Source: Parasulfuritortus sp049322515 (GTDB lineage Bacteria; Pseudomonadota; Gammaproteobacteria; Burkholderiales; Thiobacillaceae). From it: DNA of 64,000 nucleotides. The position numbers and the translations under genes are program-made. The stretch's first letter is position 1; each line of letters begins with the position of its first letter. The stretch lies in assembly GCA_049322515.1 (NCBI GenBank), contig JBMOQW010000019.1:62001-126000 (forward strand), written 5' to 3'. A model generated the notes under the pieces. It saw only the letters and a program-made list of their open reading frames with translations. It ran no database searches and had not been told where the DNA came from. Of the stretch, positions 1 to 7,921 are shown piece after piece.

Positions 1-843
1 GAGCAACTCATTCATGTCGAAGATCAGGCCGAACCCCTCGACGCCGCCCGAGGTGACATCCTGGCTGCGGTTGTCCAGGATCATCCGCGCCATGGTGGCG
101 AGCGACTCATAACGCCGGTTGGCCCGGTCGAAATGCAGGCGATGCCATTCCAGAGTCTGTGCAGGAACATCGCGCACGCCCTCCAGCGCGAAATCCAGCT
201 CGGCCAGCCGGCGCGTATTGTCCGCATGGTGTGAAATGCGACGCAGTCGACGCACGGCCGCCTTCAAGATGCGGTTCAACGGTGTATCGACGGTGAACTC
301 ATCGAATTCGCATTGAAACCGCTCCGGCTGAAAGGCATTCAGGGTCACCTGCATGTCCACCCGCAACTTGCCGCGCAGCGCGGGCAGGTTGTCCTGGTGG
401 CGTTCGTACTGGCTGACCAGGCCGCGATGGACTTCGGCGAACAACTTGTCGCAGAACAGCCGGATGAAAATCTCCAGGATGTTCAAATCCTGCTCGGCCA
501 ATCGGGCCAGATCAGCCTCATGCACCTGCAAGCGCCGTGTCCGGGCCAGCATGCGGAACAGATTGAGGCGGGTGCCTCGTTCATCCAGCCCGTCGATCTT
601 GGGAATGATCTCGATGGCATCCGCCCCCAGTTGCACCACGCCGACATACTGCCGCGCCTTGAGGGTGTGTCGGTTGGCGTGGGTGAACAGGCCGCCTTTC
701 AGACCGGCGGCCCGCAAGCGATCCGACAATCCACCCAATGCATCGGCCTGCGCGCCCGTAACAGACTTGCGGCCCTCGGTGACGAAGGCGTCACCGATGA
801 GGCAGGTTTCATGTTCGCGCAGGGTGAGGGTGCGATTGGACAT
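1..843 (-). CDS. mcrC: McrC subunit of McrBC restriction system (partial, C-terminus beyond window)
   Basis: The reverse strand is open from an ATG at 841-843 to the window edge, giving about 281 residues. The protein starts MSNRTLTLREHETCLIG and continues with the McrC-type segment around ADAIEIIPKIDG. In the family, McrC is the endonuclease partner recruited by the McrB GTPase to cleave methylated DNA. Its PD-(D/E)xK nuclease lies in the C-terminal half, so the catalytic residues are not visible here. The start overlaps the stop of the preceding DUF2442 gene by one base (TGATG), which suggests translational coupling. Assignment rests on recognised family sequence plus the upstream mcrB. Confidence 0.85.
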   Translation of the reverse strand, partial: MSNRTLTLREHETCLIGDAFVTEGRKSVTGAQADALGGLSDRLRAAGLKGGLFTHANRHTLKARQYVGVVQLGADAIEIIPKIDGLDERGTRLNLFRMLARTRRLQVHEADLARLAEQDLNILEIFIRLFCDKLFAEVHRGLVSQYERHQDNLPALRGKLRVDMQVTLNAFQPERFQCEFDEFTVDTPLNRILKAAVRRLRRISHHADNTRRLAELDFALEGVRDVPAQTLEWHRLHFDRANRRYESLATMARMILDNRSQDVTSGGVEGFGLIFDMNELL

Positions 844-1127
844 CAATCGGCGGATTCCAATGCATGACATCCCACTACATAACGCCGATCCGGGCTGGCC
901 AGAACTTCCCGGTACATGGTATCCGGGGCCAGATCGAGCCCGTTGGGCCACACCACCACGCCATGCTCGACCCGTGCCTGGGCAACGAGCTCGTCATCCA
1001 GCAGGGGCGCGAACACGCCCGTACAGAAATCCCGCTCAATGAAAACGGTACCACTCAAACCATCGGCGAAGCGGATCGACAGGCAACGCGGCGCGGATGG
1101 GCGAACTTCAGTGACATCCCAATACAT
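843..1127 (-). CDS. DUF2442 small protein embedded in the mcrBC operon
   Basis: This encodes 94 residues with the DUF2442 pattern: an N-terminal strand region (MYWDVTEVRPSAP), a central LSIRFADGLSGTV stretch, and the closing W-PNGLDLAPDTMY motif. DUF2442 proteins are small, of unknown molecular function, and are very often encoded beside DUF4160 genes, as here. The gene begins 12 bp after the DUF4160 stop and its own stop shares a base with the mcrC start. Its position between mcrB and mcrC makes co-expression with the restriction system likely. A toxin-antitoxin-like or regulatory role is only a guess. Confidence 0.85.
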   Translation of the reverse strand: MYWDVTEVRPSAPRCLSIRFADGLSGTVFIERDFCTGVFAPLLDDELVAQARVEHGVVVWPNGLDLAPDTMYREVLASPDRRYVVGCHALESAD

Positions 1128-1139
1128 GGCAAGCTCCTT

Positions 1140-1400
1140 TCAGCGCAGGGGTTCAATGGCCTTCGGCATCTGCTTGGACTGGCAAAGCGCCCAGTCCTCC
1201 AGCAATTCGGCCTGATGCAACTCGGCCCAGTCAAGCACGAGCTGGCTGGCCCGGCGCGGCAGGCTGCTTTCGAGCAGACAAAGGTTGTGAATATCCACAG
1301 CCGCCTTGAATTCGCCATAGATTGCATGGAAATGGGGTGGCGCGTGCTCATCCCAGTACATCTGGATGAGGATGCCGTAGAAAAGGCTGATCGTAGGCAT
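1140..1400 (-). CDS. DUF4160 small protein embedded in the mcrBC operon
   Basis: This encodes 86 residues with the DUF4160 signature: MPTISLFYGILIQMYWDEH, then APPHFHAIYGEFKAAVDI, then a C-terminal helix ending LVLDWAELHQAELLEDW. The two histidines of PPHFH are the most conserved visible feature. The family has no established biochemical function; pairing with DUF2442 is common across bacteria. The ATG lies 2 bp beyond the mcrB stop, so the gene is almost certainly on the mcrB transcript. No frameshift or truncation is seen. Confidence 0.87.
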   Translation of the reverse strand: MPTISLFYGILIQMYWDEHAPPHFHAIYGEFKAAVDIHNLCLLESSLPRRASQLVLDWAELHQAELLEDWALCQSKQMPKAIEPLR

Positions 1401-1402
1401 GG

Positions 1403-3166
1403 TCAGGTACTTTCCTCTTCGTCGCTCCCAGATTCGTTGAGCGATTGCTGGCCAGCGAGACGCCGGTAAGCATCAATAGGGAAAGACTTGGGATTCGCCC
1501 GATAGCTCTGTTTGTCTTCATAACCAAAATCCTTGCACCACTCGGAATCAGGTGGCGCGAGAGGCGTCACCTTCAAAAAGCCGCCCCCACTCTTGGGCTC
1601 ATTCAGTGCCACCGCAATCTTCTGCCAATCCTCGTAAAAATACTCCTGAAGAAGTGGGATGACTTTGTGCCGAAACGCACGGTCCAGATCATCCCGCGTC
1701 TTTGCATTCCAGAAGAAAGCGTGGCCGATGGTGTGGTCGCGGTCGTAGAGATATTCGATGCGGCGATTCAATCCGGTGAGCAGGCTCTTGAGGACGATGC
1801 CATCTACCTTTCCGTTGAGTAGATCAGGATCAGGCATCATCTCCACGAACTCGAAACGGCGACGCAAGGCGGTATCCAGCAACGCAATCGAACGGTCTGC
1901 GGTGTTCATGGTGCCGATGATGTATAGGTTCTTGGGTACCCCAAAGCGGTCGCCGGAGTAAGGCAATACAACCTGAAGCGCATTCTCCGCGCCGATCCGC
2001 TTGTCGGGCTCCAGCAGGGTGATCAACTCACCGAAAACCTTGGAGATATTGGCACGGTTGATTTCGTCGATGATGAGGACAAACGTCTCATCAGGACATT
2101 CGATTGCGCGGTCGCACATCTGGCGGAAGATGCCTTTGCGAACGGCATAGGTCACCGCACCATCTTTAGTCACTGGTCGAATGCCCTCGACGAAATCCTC
2201 GTAGCTGTAGGATTGGTGGAAGGTGACGAAGGCAATGCGGCCGTCCACAATTTTTTGTTCGTCATCGAACTTGATACGGAGGCTACTATACCGATCCATT
2301 ACCTCTTTACGTGACTGGGGGACGGCCCCATCAACTATGGAGAGCGCCTTGGCTGCTGTCTCATAGGTTTTTCCGGTACCGGGCGGGCCGTAGATAATTG
2401 AATTTTTATAATAAATATTTATAGCCATCGTATTGACAGGCGCTGCATTCATATTTTTTACCTCTCTCTCAAACCCATCCCAATCGATTACCTCATATAA
2501 ATCAAATTCCCCCCTGCTTCTTTCTTTACTTAAGAATCGAATATATGGCAATATTTTATTGTGAAAATCCGATTTATAACTACTCCTCGATGGTTTTAAC
2601 CCAACATATCGACTTGGAGCGTATTTTGGATGATAAAGGCATGCCCAATGGGGTTTCTGTGGATATAGATCACAGTAGTCCACATCGTTTTGGTTTCTTA
2701 ACCCTTTGCTTTCCAAGTAGTCGAATAGATGCTGGTGTCGATAATTTTTTGCATCCTCCATGGAAGCAAACCCAAAAATTAGACCTATCAATCTCTCCGC
2801 GTCAGCTTGACTGCCGATTCTTACAGTAGCCTCTTCTGCTTTGTTTGGTCTGTTATTGACAACAAATCCATTGGATTCCAAGCTCTCAAGAGCATGACGA
2901 AAAGGGTTTCTGTCTAGAAGTCTGAAGTAAAACAATAAGTCATGCCTGTTTGCAATGAATGCAAATAGATCTTCTCCTTGAACTGTGAAGGTTACGGATT
3001 TTTTTCTATTTATATCTCTTCCTCTTGGTTTGCAACTTGAAACATCATTACGGTGGCAAAAATACTCAACAAGATATTTGTATGCCTGGGTCGCAGACTC
3101 AGAATTGATTAAGCTCAGATGAATATCTACAACTTCTTTATCTTGCAAACTCAGTGAAAATGCCAT
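1403..3166 (-). CDS. mcrB: McrB GTPase subunit of the McrBC restriction system
   Basis: This 587-residue AAA+ protein has Walker A GPPGTGKT at residues 260-267, a Walker B/sensor region TFVLIIDEINRANISKVF at about 361-378, and the McrB-type MNTADR at 420-425, which in the family underlies GTP rather than ATP use. The first ~255 residues are a variable recognition part, presumably contacting modified DNA. DNA encoding that part (about 2390-3166) is visibly AT-rich, while the AAA half is GC-rich like its neighbours, so the gene looks mosaic. The ATG has GGAG 9 nt upstream. McrB hexamers power McrC-mediated cleavage between modified sites. Confidence 0.93.
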   Translation of the reverse strand: MAFSLSLQDKEVVDIHLSLINSESATQAYKYLVEYFCHRNDVSSCKPRGRDINRKKSVTFTVQGEDLFAFIANRHDLLFYFRLLDRNPFRHALESLESNGFVVNNRPNKAEEATVRIGSQADAERLIGLIFGFASMEDAKNYRHQHLFDYLESKGLRNQNDVDYCDLYPQKPHWACLYHPKYAPSRYVGLKPSRSSYKSDFHNKILPYIRFLSKERSRGEFDLYEVIDWDGFEREVKNMNAAPVNTMAINIYYKNSIIYGPPGTGKTYETAAKALSIVDGAVPQSRKEVMDRYSSLRIKFDDEQKIVDGRIAFVTFHQSYSYEDFVEGIRPVTKDGAVTYAVRKGIFRQMCDRAIECPDETFVLIIDEINRANISKVFGELITLLEPDKRIGAENALQVVLPYSGDRFGVPKNLYIIGTMNTADRSIALLDTALRRRFEFVEMMPDPDLLNGKVDGIVLKSLLTGLNRRIEYLYDRDHTIGHAFFWNAKTRDDLDRAFRHKVIPLLQEYFYEDWQKIAVALNEPKSGGGFLKVTPLAPPDSEWCKDFGYEDKQSYRANPKSFPIDAYRRLAGQQSLNESGSDEEEST

Positions 3167-3214
3167 AACCGTTTACTCCAAATGACAATATGCTGTTCTA
3201 GTTAATCAGCCAAT

Positions 3215-3607
3215 TTAGACAATTGGTTCACGGGAAATCAGTGGCACCCAGTAATCGCCATCCTCTTCAACCATATCGCCGGCCCGGAATAACTCGCGCT
3301 CGTTGAATTTCTTGATGCTGCGTGGTATCTCCTGAGCGCTTCTTGGCTCACACATCACCATGAAACAGGGCGCACCGGCCTTGATTCGCGCGATATGGGC
3401 CAGCCTCTCTTGATAGCCAAGGTCACCCTCCTTACCGACAAAGGCTTGATGGTGGGTGATCTGTATATGAGTACGACCGTTGATACGCCGGGTCTCGTTC
3501 TGCCAGACCCTCAACATGACTGCGCCATCCTTGCGAACACCGCCCCAGGACCAGCGAACATTGGCCAAGGGCGCTCCAACACGTTGAAAGAGATCACTGA
3601 TGCTCAT
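3215..3607 (-). CDS. Uncharacterised protein upstream of mcrB
   Basis: This encodes 130 residues starting MSISDLFQRVGAPLANVRWS. The ATG at 3605-3607 was chosen because GGAG lies 6 nt upstream; a start 21 nt further out lacks this. A tryptophan-rich N-terminal part (RWSWGGVRKDG, LRVWQNE) precedes a segment with paired histidines (ITHHQAF) and a hydrophobic PCFMVMCEP strand. I do not recognise a characterised family with certainty, though proteins with this N-terminal pattern occur near restriction-type loci. The gene ends 48 bp before mcrB in the same orientation and may be part of that operon. Confidence 0.75.
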   Translation of the reverse strand: MSISDLFQRVGAPLANVRWSWGGVRKDGAVMLRVWQNETRRINGRTHIQITHHQAFVGKEGDLGYQERLAHIARIKAGAPCFMVMCEPRSAQEIPRSIKKFNERELFRAGDMVEEDGDYWVPLISREPIV

Positions 3608-3632
3608 GATTTTCTCCAGTTGAAGCACAGGG

Positions 3633-3893
3633 TTAATGGCTCATCGCGGCAATCATGTCGGCATGCTTCCAGGCTAGGACATTTGCCTCCCACCAGTCAT
3701 CCAGAGTGGCATGGCGGCTCAGGCCGTACGGGTCCGGCAAAGCACGATCCAGCAACTGGCGACGGAACGATTGGTAGAACAGATGGGGCTCGCTTACGCC
3801 GTACTCTCTTCGGAAAGCACGGAGGAAGGAGAGATAGTTGGGACGAGCGTGAATGACGCTAGGCTGGTTAGCAAGATCAAAGGGGCTGCTCAT
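3633..3893 (-). CDS. Small uncharacterised protein, same strand as mcrB cluster
   Basis: This encodes 86 residues from the ATG at 3891-3893, which has GGAG 6 nt upstream; an ATG nine codons further out is less well placed. The protein is rich in aromatic and basic residues (YLSFLRAFRREYG, HLFYQSFRRQLLDRAL) and looks helical and soluble, with no signal peptide or membrane segment. It ends 25 bp before the next gene and runs in the same direction. I recognise no family; its placement makes it a possible accessory gene of the McrBC locus. Confidence 0.6.
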   Translation of the reverse strand: MSSPFDLANQPSVIHARPNYLSFLRAFRREYGVSEPHLFYQSFRRQLLDRALPDPYGLSRHATLDDWWEANVLAWKHADMIAAMSH

Positions 3894-4137
3894 GGGGCTC
3901 TCCAGTAAGTTGAAGGACACTTCGAGCCAATTCGCTAGGGACTCTTCCTGTGGTGAATGGCTATCGTCAGGAGAGGAGATTAGTAGTTACGCATCGGGCT
4001 GTGTTTCACTGTTTCTTTCCCGGCTTTCCCGGATTTTTCGCGAAACAGGACCAGGCCGGCTCGCTGGGTAAGCACTTTCCCGCAATGTTAATCGCACGGC
4101 CTTTTCTGCTTTGTGCGCAGACGCCCATGAACCGGAT

Positions 4138-5556
4138 TCAATCGTCAGTACCTTCCTCGTGAGCCAGCACTCTCCCTTTGCTGATCCAGTGTTCAAGAAG
4201 CGAACGATACCGAATTTGTTGGATGACATCCGGGTGTTTTCGGAGGATGGGATTCCAATGGAAACGCGCGGCAGTCTCCCTCCAAGCATCATAAACTTTG
4301 AATTCACCGGTCTGGAATCCGGTGAGATATTTAAGGCGATGCAAGAGCGTGGGCGCATCCTTTCCTAGGTATTCCCAACGATTAGTGTCACCAAAGTCAG
4401 CCACCATGAGGGAAGTTAGCGGACTCAGAGTGCCTCTACACACAGTTCCCAAAGTAAATATTGCAGGGACTAGTTTCTGTAGTCGTGGGTCTGGGTACAT
4501 TACCAGCCACCGTGCGGCTTCCAACATGAGTTCGTCATGTTCAAATTCAGTCAGGAGGGCTTCATCTGAAAGACTATTCTCTGATTGACGCAACACATAG
4601 CGCTGGGTGCTTTCTTCCCAGCAAACACGAGGTTCTAAGGCGTTCGGAAGATGCTCTTGAATCCAGTCAGAAACCCCTTGGTCGCGGATGCCTGCCCAGT
4701 TCTCGGCAGGCCCAAGATATACATGTGGAAAGTAGAAAAAATCAACATCACACAAGCACTGAATGGAATGAAAGTCTTCGGGCCCCATCCAAAATGAATG
4801 AATTGGATAGTGAAAGTAGTCTTGGCCATCGTCATGTTTCCAATAACATCCTGTTGGCAGCCATCCATCTGCAAAAGGCCACCACAGCGCTTCTTCGCCT
4901 TCCTGCCATGAAGCATCGTCAGGAAGTTCATTGGTTTCACGTAGGTGCTGCCAATAGGGGGCCTCACGTTGTTGACGTATCTGATCCACGACTCGACATT
5001 GCATCAATAATTGAAACTCGTCATCCACGCGATTCACTGCTACTTGCAGAGCCGCTAGGATTAGGTGAGCCTCGCTCATATCTGGAGTGTGAGAGTTTGG
5101 GAACTGTGGATAAAAAGAGGTACCCGCCAATACACGACTAGCTAAGCCACCCAAGCTTTCCCCGCTGCGGCGGGTGAGGGCTTCAATCAATAATCGGTAT
5201 TTTTCAGTGGAAGCATATAGCACATCATTAGCTTTGCCCGGATCGCCAGGCCGCAGTACAAGGCGCGGTAGTACCTTGGTACTGTTCTCGTCGGTCAAGC
5301 CTGCATCCTTCAGCAGAACATAGCGCTCCTCGTCTGCATGGGCTGAGTAATACTCCTCTACGACCCAGTATAGATTCTTGGCAAGAGCCTCCCGGTCCTT
5401 GCGAGTCAACCTCCCATTATTTTTCCTGAAAGCCTGAAATGCATGCTCACCGATTTCCGCATCTTGTTCAGTTTGCCGCTGTCGCGCGATTTGTCTTTCG
5501 AGTTGACGTCTCTTGTATTCAGGATGTTGGGTAATATCGAAAGGTGGTTTGCGCAT
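4138..5556 (-). CDS. Large uncharacterised protein (472 aa)
   Basis: The N-terminus is highly charged and likely helical or coiled (KRRQLERQIARQRQTEQDAEIG), followed by a globular region with clusters of aromatics and cysteines (CLCDVDFFYFPHVYLGP at roughly residue 270) and a basic C-terminus. No Walker motif, nuclease signature, signal peptide or membrane segment is seen. Base composition is lower in GC than the core genes, consistent with the acquired character of this region. It is the first gene of the minus-strand run leading into mcrB, separated from the next gene by 244 bp in which I see no gene. Function unknown. Confidence 0.72.
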   Translation of the reverse strand: MRKPPFDITQHPEYKRRQLERQIARQRQTEQDAEIGEHAFQAFRKNNGRLTRKDREALAKNLYWVVEEYYSAHADEERYVLLKDAGLTDENSTKVLPRLVLRPGDPGKANDVLYASTEKYRLLIEALTRRSGESLGGLASRVLAGTSFYPQFPNSHTPDMSEAHLILAALQVAVNRVDDEFQLLMQCRVVDQIRQQREAPYWQHLRETNELPDDASWQEGEEALWWPFADGWLPTGCYWKHDDGQDYFHYPIHSFWMGPEDFHSIQCLCDVDFFYFPHVYLGPAENWAGIRDQGVSDWIQEHLPNALEPRVCWEESTQRYVLRQSENSLSDEALLTEFEHDELMLEAARWLVMYPDPRLQKLVPAIFTLGTVCRGTLSPLTSLMVADFGDTNRWEYLGKDAPTLLHRLKYLTGFQTGEFKVYDAWRETAARFHWNPILRKHPDVIQQIRYRSLLEHWISKGRVLAHEEGTDD

Positions 5557-5686
5557 GTAGGTTACCCTGCTGAAGCGGATCGATGACTGTTAACACGTAA
5601 GCTGCCTTGGTTGGTTTCTCGCCAATCTAGAAGACTTTGGGCAATTACTCTGCCTTGGACTGAACACGATGTAATCGGCAAAATAT

Positions 5687-6163
5687 TTAACCTCTCAACG
5701 ACATCACCAACATCATCGGCCTGACCGGCGAAGCCACAAATCCATATCGTTCATAAAACGCCTTGGCCTCCGCTGACAAGGCATGCACCAGCACCCCCCT
5801 GATGCCTAGAATGCCGCTGGCGGCTTGGGTGCGTTCCACGGCATCCCGCAACATAGCCACACCTAGTCCTTGGCCCTGCATGGTCGTATCCACCGCCAGC
5901 CTGCCCAACAGTGCCATGGGGATTGGATTGGGCATGTTTCGGCGCAAGGAAGCAGGGGCTTCGCTCATCGCCAGCGCGCCCGAGGCCAGGCAGTAGTAGC
6001 CCATGACTTGACCGGTGTCATCCGCCACCACATAAGTACGCGAAGCGCCGGTCGCCTGGTTGGCGCGCGCTCGTCGCTTCAGCCAGTCATCCAGGCTGGC
6101 TACGCCACAGGCCAATCCGTCCAGGAGGTGCGAGTCGCTTAGCGGAGCCGGCGCATTCAGCAT
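5687..6163 (-). CDS. GNAT N-acetyltransferase, TacT-like toxin
   Basis: This encodes 158 residues with the GNAT fold: a strand VMGYYCLASGALAM, the acetyl-CoA pyrophosphate loop RLAVDTTMQGQGLG, and the C-terminal AKAFYERYGFVASPVRPMML typical of toxin acetyltransferases. Family members paired with DUF1778 antitoxins acetylate aminoacyl-tRNA and arrest translation. The start codon overlaps the stop of the upstream DUF1778 gene by one base, the classic arrangement of such pairs. The specific tRNA target cannot be read from sequence. Confidence 0.9.
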   Translation of the reverse strand: MLNAPAPLSDSHLLDGLACGVASLDDWLKRRARANQATGASRTYVVADDTGQVMGYYCLASGALAMSEAPASLRRNMPNPIPMALLGRLAVDTTMQGQGLGVAMLRDAVERTQAASGILGIRGVLVHALSAEAKAFYERYGFVASPVRPMMLVMSLRG

Positions 6164-6447
6164 CAGGCTTTCCAGGGTTGCTTGGCGTTCATGAGGCGTT
6201 CATAACCCTCGCCGCCGGGCGGCTGGTCGAGCACGGCAAGGAAGTGCTCGAAGGTCTTGCGGTCGACTCGGACCAAGGTTTGATCGAGCAGGGCATCCTC
6301 GGCGGCTCGGCGAGCGGCGTCGATCATGAATTCCGAACGGGATTTGCCCTGGCTGCGCGCAGCCTGGTCGATCAGATCGCGGATTTCCTCACGCACGCGC
6401 AGGTTGACGGCACGGGTGGTGGATTCACTGGATGGATGGGGTTGCAT
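6163..6447 (-). CDS. DUF1778 ribbon-helix-helix antitoxin, TacA-like
   Basis: This encodes 94 residues. The N-terminal ribbon-helix-helix region (VNLRVREEIRDLIDQAARSQGKSRSEF...) binds DNA and represses the pair; the C-terminal tail neutralises the acetyltransferase encoded next. A near-perfect palindrome lies 35 bp upstream (6482-6500), consistent with autoregulation. The stop overlaps the toxin start. Length and motif order match known DUF1778 antitoxins. Confidence 0.9.
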   Translation of the reverse strand: MQPHPSSESTTRAVNLRVREEIRDLIDQAARSQGKSRSEFMIDAARRAAEDALLDQTLVRVDRKTFEHFLAVLDQPPGGEGYERLMNAKQPWKA

Positions 6448-6481
6448 GGGTCACCTAACTGAATAGAAGTGCTGCGCTTCA

Positions 6482-6500
6482 TGATACACATTGTGTGTCA
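6482..6500. promoter_or_regulatory. Candidate operator of the DUF1778/GNAT pair
   Basis: A 19-bp imperfect palindrome has arms TGATACACA and TGTGTGTCA around one central base, with one mismatched pair. A second, weaker half-site (TGTAGTGTATGA) is centred near 6525-6537. RHH antitoxins bind such short repeated palindromes in their own promoters, and this one is 35 bp from the antitoxin ATG. Binding itself is inferred. Confidence 0.55.
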
Positions 6501-6660
6501 CGTCAACATAACTTGTTGTAGTGTATGACGGATTTATCTCTCGAAATAAGCAGGGCTCATCTCCTAAATCTTCCGAATTCTTTGTCACCTAAGCGCCTGA
6601 ATACTTTCGCCCTACCGCCTTGGATAGCACACAGGCCGCAGCATCGAAATGACAGCCTGT

Positions 6661-6750
6661 CTATTTCACTATTTCAACCAGTTTTCCACCATGAGCGCAT
6701 CCACCCTGGAGAACTCCCCCACGTTGTCGGTTATCGAGCAAATACGGCAT
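6661..6750 (-). pseudogene. Truncated, frameshifted vapC (PIN toxin) remnant
   Basis: Two bp after the Phd-type antitoxin stop lies ATG followed by MPYLLD, the normal start of a VapC toxin. The frame then changes: ignoring one A near 6732, the other frame continues LLDTDNVGEFSR, close to the usual PIN start with its first catalytic Asp. Both frames end within about 90 bp and no PIN body follows. I read this as the 5' end of an eroded vapC gene. It is too short for family assignment from sequence alone, but position and motif agree. Confidence 0.55.
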
Positions 6751-6752
6751 GC

Positions 6753-6986
6753 TCAATCCAGTTCGACTGGTTCCATAGGCAATTCGGCGGGCAGATCCAG
6801 ATCGAGGCCGCCGGCCACCCAGGCTTCACGGAGAACGTCGGCTGCGCTTCGATTGGATTTGGGTTCCGGTATCAAGCGGGCCACAGGTTTTCCCCGTCGC
6901 GCAATGATGATCTCCTCCCCGGCCTCAACCCGCTCCAATAGTGAGGAGAGATGCGTTTTTGCTTCTGCGATCTGTACTTGTTGCAT
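6753..6986 (-). CDS. Phd/YefM-type antitoxin, apparently without an intact toxin
   Basis: This encodes 77 residues with the Phd signature: QVQIAEAKTHLSSLLERVEAGEEI, then IIARRGKPVARLIP, then a disordered acidic C-terminal tail (LPMEPVELD) that would contact the toxin. Its usual partner is a PIN-domain VapC encoded immediately downstream; here only a frameshifted remnant is seen. The protein may persist as an autorepressor or an anti-addiction factor. About 125 bp of non-coding sequence lies upstream. Confidence 0.85.
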   Translation of the reverse strand: MQQVQIAEAKTHLSSLLERVEAGEEIIIARRGKPVARLIPEPKSNRSAADVLREAWVAGGLDLDLPAELPMEPVELD

Positions 6987-7111
6987 GCGTCATCCAGTCT
7001 GGCCAACTTGGTCATTTGATTCAAATTGGGACGGTCCGTGGCATATGGAACCGCGTCGCGTTGTTTTGCAAAGTAACGAACTCTTTGAATATATCCAATA
7101 AAAACAGATGA

Positions 7112-7534
7112 TTAATCATGATCCCATGGATTGAGCACCGTCACATCGGCGCCCGCGAAATCGCTGACGTTACGGGTCACCACAGTCAAGGTATGCACCA
7201 ACGCCGTCGCGGCAATCAGCGCATCACGTTCGGCGCGCGGATCGGGGACATGCAGCCGTGCGCAACACAGGGCCACAGCCGTATCGACGGGGAGAATGCG
7301 GCCGTCAAACGCGGGCAGCACCTGTTCGTTGAACCAGCTGCGCAATGATTTTCCTTGTCGGGCGTCGCGCCGCTCGATCAGCAGGATGCCCGTCTCCAGT
7401 TCGAGCAGGGTGATTGCCGAGAGATACAGATTTCCGGCGGGTACGCCAGCCGCCCAGCGCACCACATGCTTGTCGGCTTTTCCGCTCTTGGCCTTGCGCA
7501 ACTCGGACACGACGTTGGTATCGAGCAGGAACAT
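7112..7534 (-). CDS. vapC: VapC-type PIN-domain ribonuclease toxin
   Basis: This encodes 140 residues starting MFLLDTNVVSELRK. The acidic PIN residues are in place: Asp5, Glu45 (LLELETG), Asp104 (ERDALIAAT) and Asp125 (NVSDF). Such enzymes are Mg-dependent RNases that cut tRNA or rRNA. The ATG overlaps the stop of the Phd-type antitoxin gene by one base (TGATG), so the pair is translationally coupled. It looks intact, in contrast with the vapC remnant at 6661-6750. Confidence 0.92.
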   Translation of the reverse strand: MFLLDTNVVSELRKAKSGKADKHVVRWAAGVPAGNLYLSAITLLELETGILLIERRDARQGKSLRSWFNEQVLPAFDGRILPVDTAVALCCARLHVPDPRAERDALIAATALVHTLTVVTRNVSDFAGADVTVLNPWDHD

Positions 7535-7788
7535 CAGGACAAGTCCGCCGGCCGGTAAAGTTTGTTCGCGCGAACCGGTTCGAAATCGACCCTGCCGGCG
7601 TCGGGCATGGCCAGCAGGTCGACGATGTTCGCCTGCGTGCCGGTCAGCTTCTGGAAGTCCTCGATGGTCATCAGGACATGCGCGGGTCGCCCTCGATCCG
7701 TGATGATGACCGGCCCCTGTTGCGCGGCCTTCTTGGCGCGGCTGGTGTCCTGGTTGAACTCGCGACTGGATAGTGTGGTGATCGACAT
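7534..7788 (-). CDS. Phd/YefM-type antitoxin of the vapC pair
   Basis: This encodes 84 residues from the ATG at 7786-7788, giving MSITTLSSREFNQDTSRAKK; an ATG five codons upstream also exists. The N-terminal Phd fold (SSREFNQDTSRAKKAA, VIITDRGRPAHVLM) is followed by a C-terminal toxin-binding tail (VDFEPVRANKLYRPADL). The gene overlaps vapC by one base. The 118 bp upstream include an AT-rich stretch around 7810-7830 that could hold the promoter, but I cannot define its elements firmly. Confidence 0.88.
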   Translation of the reverse strand: MSITTLSSREFNQDTSRAKKAAQQGPVIITDRGRPAHVLMTIEDFQKLTGTQANIVDLLAMPDAGRVDFEPVRANKLYRPADLS

Positions 7789-7921
7789 GACATTGCCCTT
7801 CAATCCCTAGTATGTATAAACGTTACTACATGAGAACTGCCATCGCAACCGCAGAGGCATTGGGTCGGCCCCTTTACCTTCTGTCCGGGTCAGTCGTGCA
7901 TAAAGTGTGCCGGGGCGGCGA

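Noticed and set aside
119..867. Overlapping plus-strand open frames opposite mcrC
   Set aside because: They are antisense to a clearly recognisable McrC frame and have no family resemblance or ribosome-binding sites.
7806..7832. AT-rich imperfect palindrome upstream of the Phd/VapC pair
   Set aside because: Arms of only five bp (ATGTA/TACAT) around a long centre are too weak to call an operator.
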